Assembly (NCBI GenBank): GCA_007136145.1
Contig: SLHN01000009.1
Coordinates: forward strand, 1 to 5,487
DNA length: 5,487 nucleotides
Origin: Thioalkalivibrio sp.
GTDB taxonomy: Bacteria; Pseudomonadota; Gammaproteobacteria; Ectothiorhodospirales; Ectothiorhodospiraceae
Reading direction: 5' to 3'
Part shown: piece after piece, positions 4,419 through 5,487 of the stretch
How the letters are laid out: every line of letters starts with the position of its first letter
How positions within the stretch are numbered: position 1 is the stretch's first letter
Position numbers and translations under genes: made by a program
The notes under the pieces: generated by a model
Database searches by the model: none
Told to the model about the DNA's origin: nothing
What the model saw: the letters and a program-made list of their open reading frames with translations, nothing else

Positions 4419-5487
4419 TGGGCGCGACACTCGTCTGGCTGCGCCGCGACCTGCGTCTGGCCGACCAGCCGGCACTGCACGCGGCCGTCGAGCGCGGCCT
4501 GCCGGTGATCCCGGTGTTCATCCACGCGCCCGAGGAGGAAGCTCCCTGGCAACCCGGTGCGGCATCCAACTGGTGGCTGCACCACAGCCTGACCCGGCTT
4601 GCGGAAGCGCTGGAACAGCGCGGCAGCCGGCTGATCCTGCGCAAGGGTGAAAGCCTTTCCACATTGTTGGATCTCGCCAGGGAAACGGGTGCCGATGCCA
4701 TATTCTGGAATCGGCTCTATGAGCCCGCCGTGATTCGCCGGGATCAGGAAATCAAGCGGGCGCTGCGCGACGCCGGCCTGACCGTCACCAGCTTCAACGC
4801 GGCCCTGTTGCACGAACCCTGGCGCATCGCCACCGGCAGTGGCGAACCGTACAAGGTCTTCTCGCCGTTCTGGAAGGCGTGCCGCAAGGCCGGCATCGAC
4901 ATCGCGCCCGAGCGACCGGACGCGCGCATTCCCGCGCCCGACCAGCGTGTCACCGGGTCCGATGCCACGGATGCAGGCGCAGCCAGCGATTCGAAGTGGC
5001 CCGCTTCGACGCCTCTCGATACGCTGAACCTCCTGCCCGGCATCCCCTGGGACCGAGGTCTGGCTGAATCCTGGACACCGGGCGAGGCTGGCGCCTGGGA
5101 GCGCTTCCGGAACTTCATCGACGAGGCGGTGAGAGGCTATGGCAAGGGCCGTGAACTCCCGGGCCGGCATGGAACATCGCGCCTGTCGCCGCATCTGCAC
5201 TTCGGGGAAATCTCGCCCCGGCAGGTCATCTGGGCATTGCGTGACGCCGGGCTCGACCTGGACGCCGGTGGTCCCGAACACTTCGTTCGCGAAGTGGGCT
5301 GGCGGGAATTCGGCCATCACCTTCTCTACCACTTCCCGCACACGACCGACGCGCCGTTGAACCCGCGTTTCCTGGACTTCCCCTGGCGCGAGTCGGAACG
5401 CGATCTGCGCGCGTGGCAACAGGGCCGCATCGGGATACCGATCGTCGACGCCGGCATGCGCGAACTGTGGCAGACCGGATGGATGCA
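4418..5487 (+). CDS. phrB: Deoxyribodipyrimidine photolyase, class I CPD type (3' end beyond the window)
   Basis: This flavoprotein uses blue light and reduced FAD to split cyclobutane pyrimidine dimers. The 356 residues present start with the antenna-binding Rossmann domain (LVWLRRDLRLADQPAL at 5-20, and GAASNWWLHHSL). A variable linker (about 165-200) leads to the helical FAD domain with RHGTSRLSPHLHFGEISPRQ (250-269), EVGWREFGHHLLYHFP (from 292), and IPIVDAGMRELWQTGWM at the window edge. Glu292 and Trp295 align with the E. coli dimer-contacting Glu274 and Trp277. The family is about 470-480 residues, so some 115-120 residues lie outside, including the HNR motif and most of the electron-transfer tryptophans. 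The frame is open throughout. The ATG overlaps the SDR stop (TGATG) and has no clear ribosome-binding site of its own, implying translational coupling to whatever is translated upstream. The MerR regulator two genes upstream is the probable controller. Confidence 0.96.
   Translation, partial: MGATLVWLRRDLRLADQPALHAAVERGLPVIPVFIHAPEEEAPWQPGAASNWWLHHSLTRLAEALEQRGSRLILRKGESLSTLLDLARETGADAIFWNRLYEPAVIRRDQEIKRALRDAGLTVTSFNAALLHEPWRIATGSGEPYKVFSPFWKACRKAGIDIAPERPDARIPAPDQRVTGSDATDAGAASDSKWPASTPLDTLNLLPGIPWDRGLAESWTPGEAGAWERFRNFIDEAVRGYGKGRELPGRHGTSRLSPHLHFGEISPRQVIWALRDAGLDLDAGGPEHFVREVGWREFGHHLLYHFPHTTDAPLNPRFLDFPWRESERDLRAWQQGRIGIPIVDAGMRELWQTGWM

Noticed and set aside
4286..5419. Long minus-strand open frame (377 codons) opposite phrB
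   Set aside because: It is antisense to a clear photolyase reading frame; the composition is Arg/Gly/Pro-rich with no recognisable motif, as expected from a high-GC shadow.

Overview
The window looks like high-GC chromosomal DNA from a gammaproteobacterium. The protein styles (secreted DUF255/thioredoxin-like protein, LitR/PplR-type MerR regulator, class I photolyase) and the abundant GTAGGGTG-ended hairpin repeats are what I associate with Chromatiales/Ectothiorhodospiraceae-like lineages. That placement is an impression, not a computed one.

Layout. Positions 1-279 hold no gene, only two tandem copies of a long imperfect-palindrome repeat. A small conserved-looking hypothetical protein (280-741, minus) follows, then a degenerate third repeat (812-912). 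Next is a large minus-strand gene for a DUF255 thioredoxin-fold plus six-hairpin protein with a signal peptide (945-2840). The 297-nt divergent region 2841-3137 carries a repeat with the opposite arm order and a paired TGTACAAT site overlapping the likely promoter of the next gene. On the plus strand come a MerR-family regulator (3138-4112) whose stop codon lies inside a repeat, a repeat array (4109-4284), the last 47 codons of a short-chain dehydrogenase (4275-4418), and a class I CPD photolyase gene, phrB, that starts on the SDR stop codon (4418) and runs off the window.

How it fits together. merR - SDR - phrB resembles the light-responsive loci governed by LitR/CarH/PplR-type MerR regulators. 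The regulator has the MlrA/LitR-type DNA-binding domain, but its C-terminal domain lacks the usual cobalamin-binding signatures, so it would need another light or stress input. The paired TGTACAAT sites just before its start codon suggest autoregulation. The SDR gene has been reduced to its C-terminal end by the repeat array. The surviving fragment keeps its frame and its TGATG overlap with phrB, and a start codon supplied by the repeat may keep the coupling alive.

The most unusual material is the repeat family: six loci in 5.5 kb, conserved arms around variable centres, two centre subtypes, two arm topologies, and a strong tendency to sit directly at gene 3' ends. I see no transposase, CRISPR array, tRNA or rRNA.
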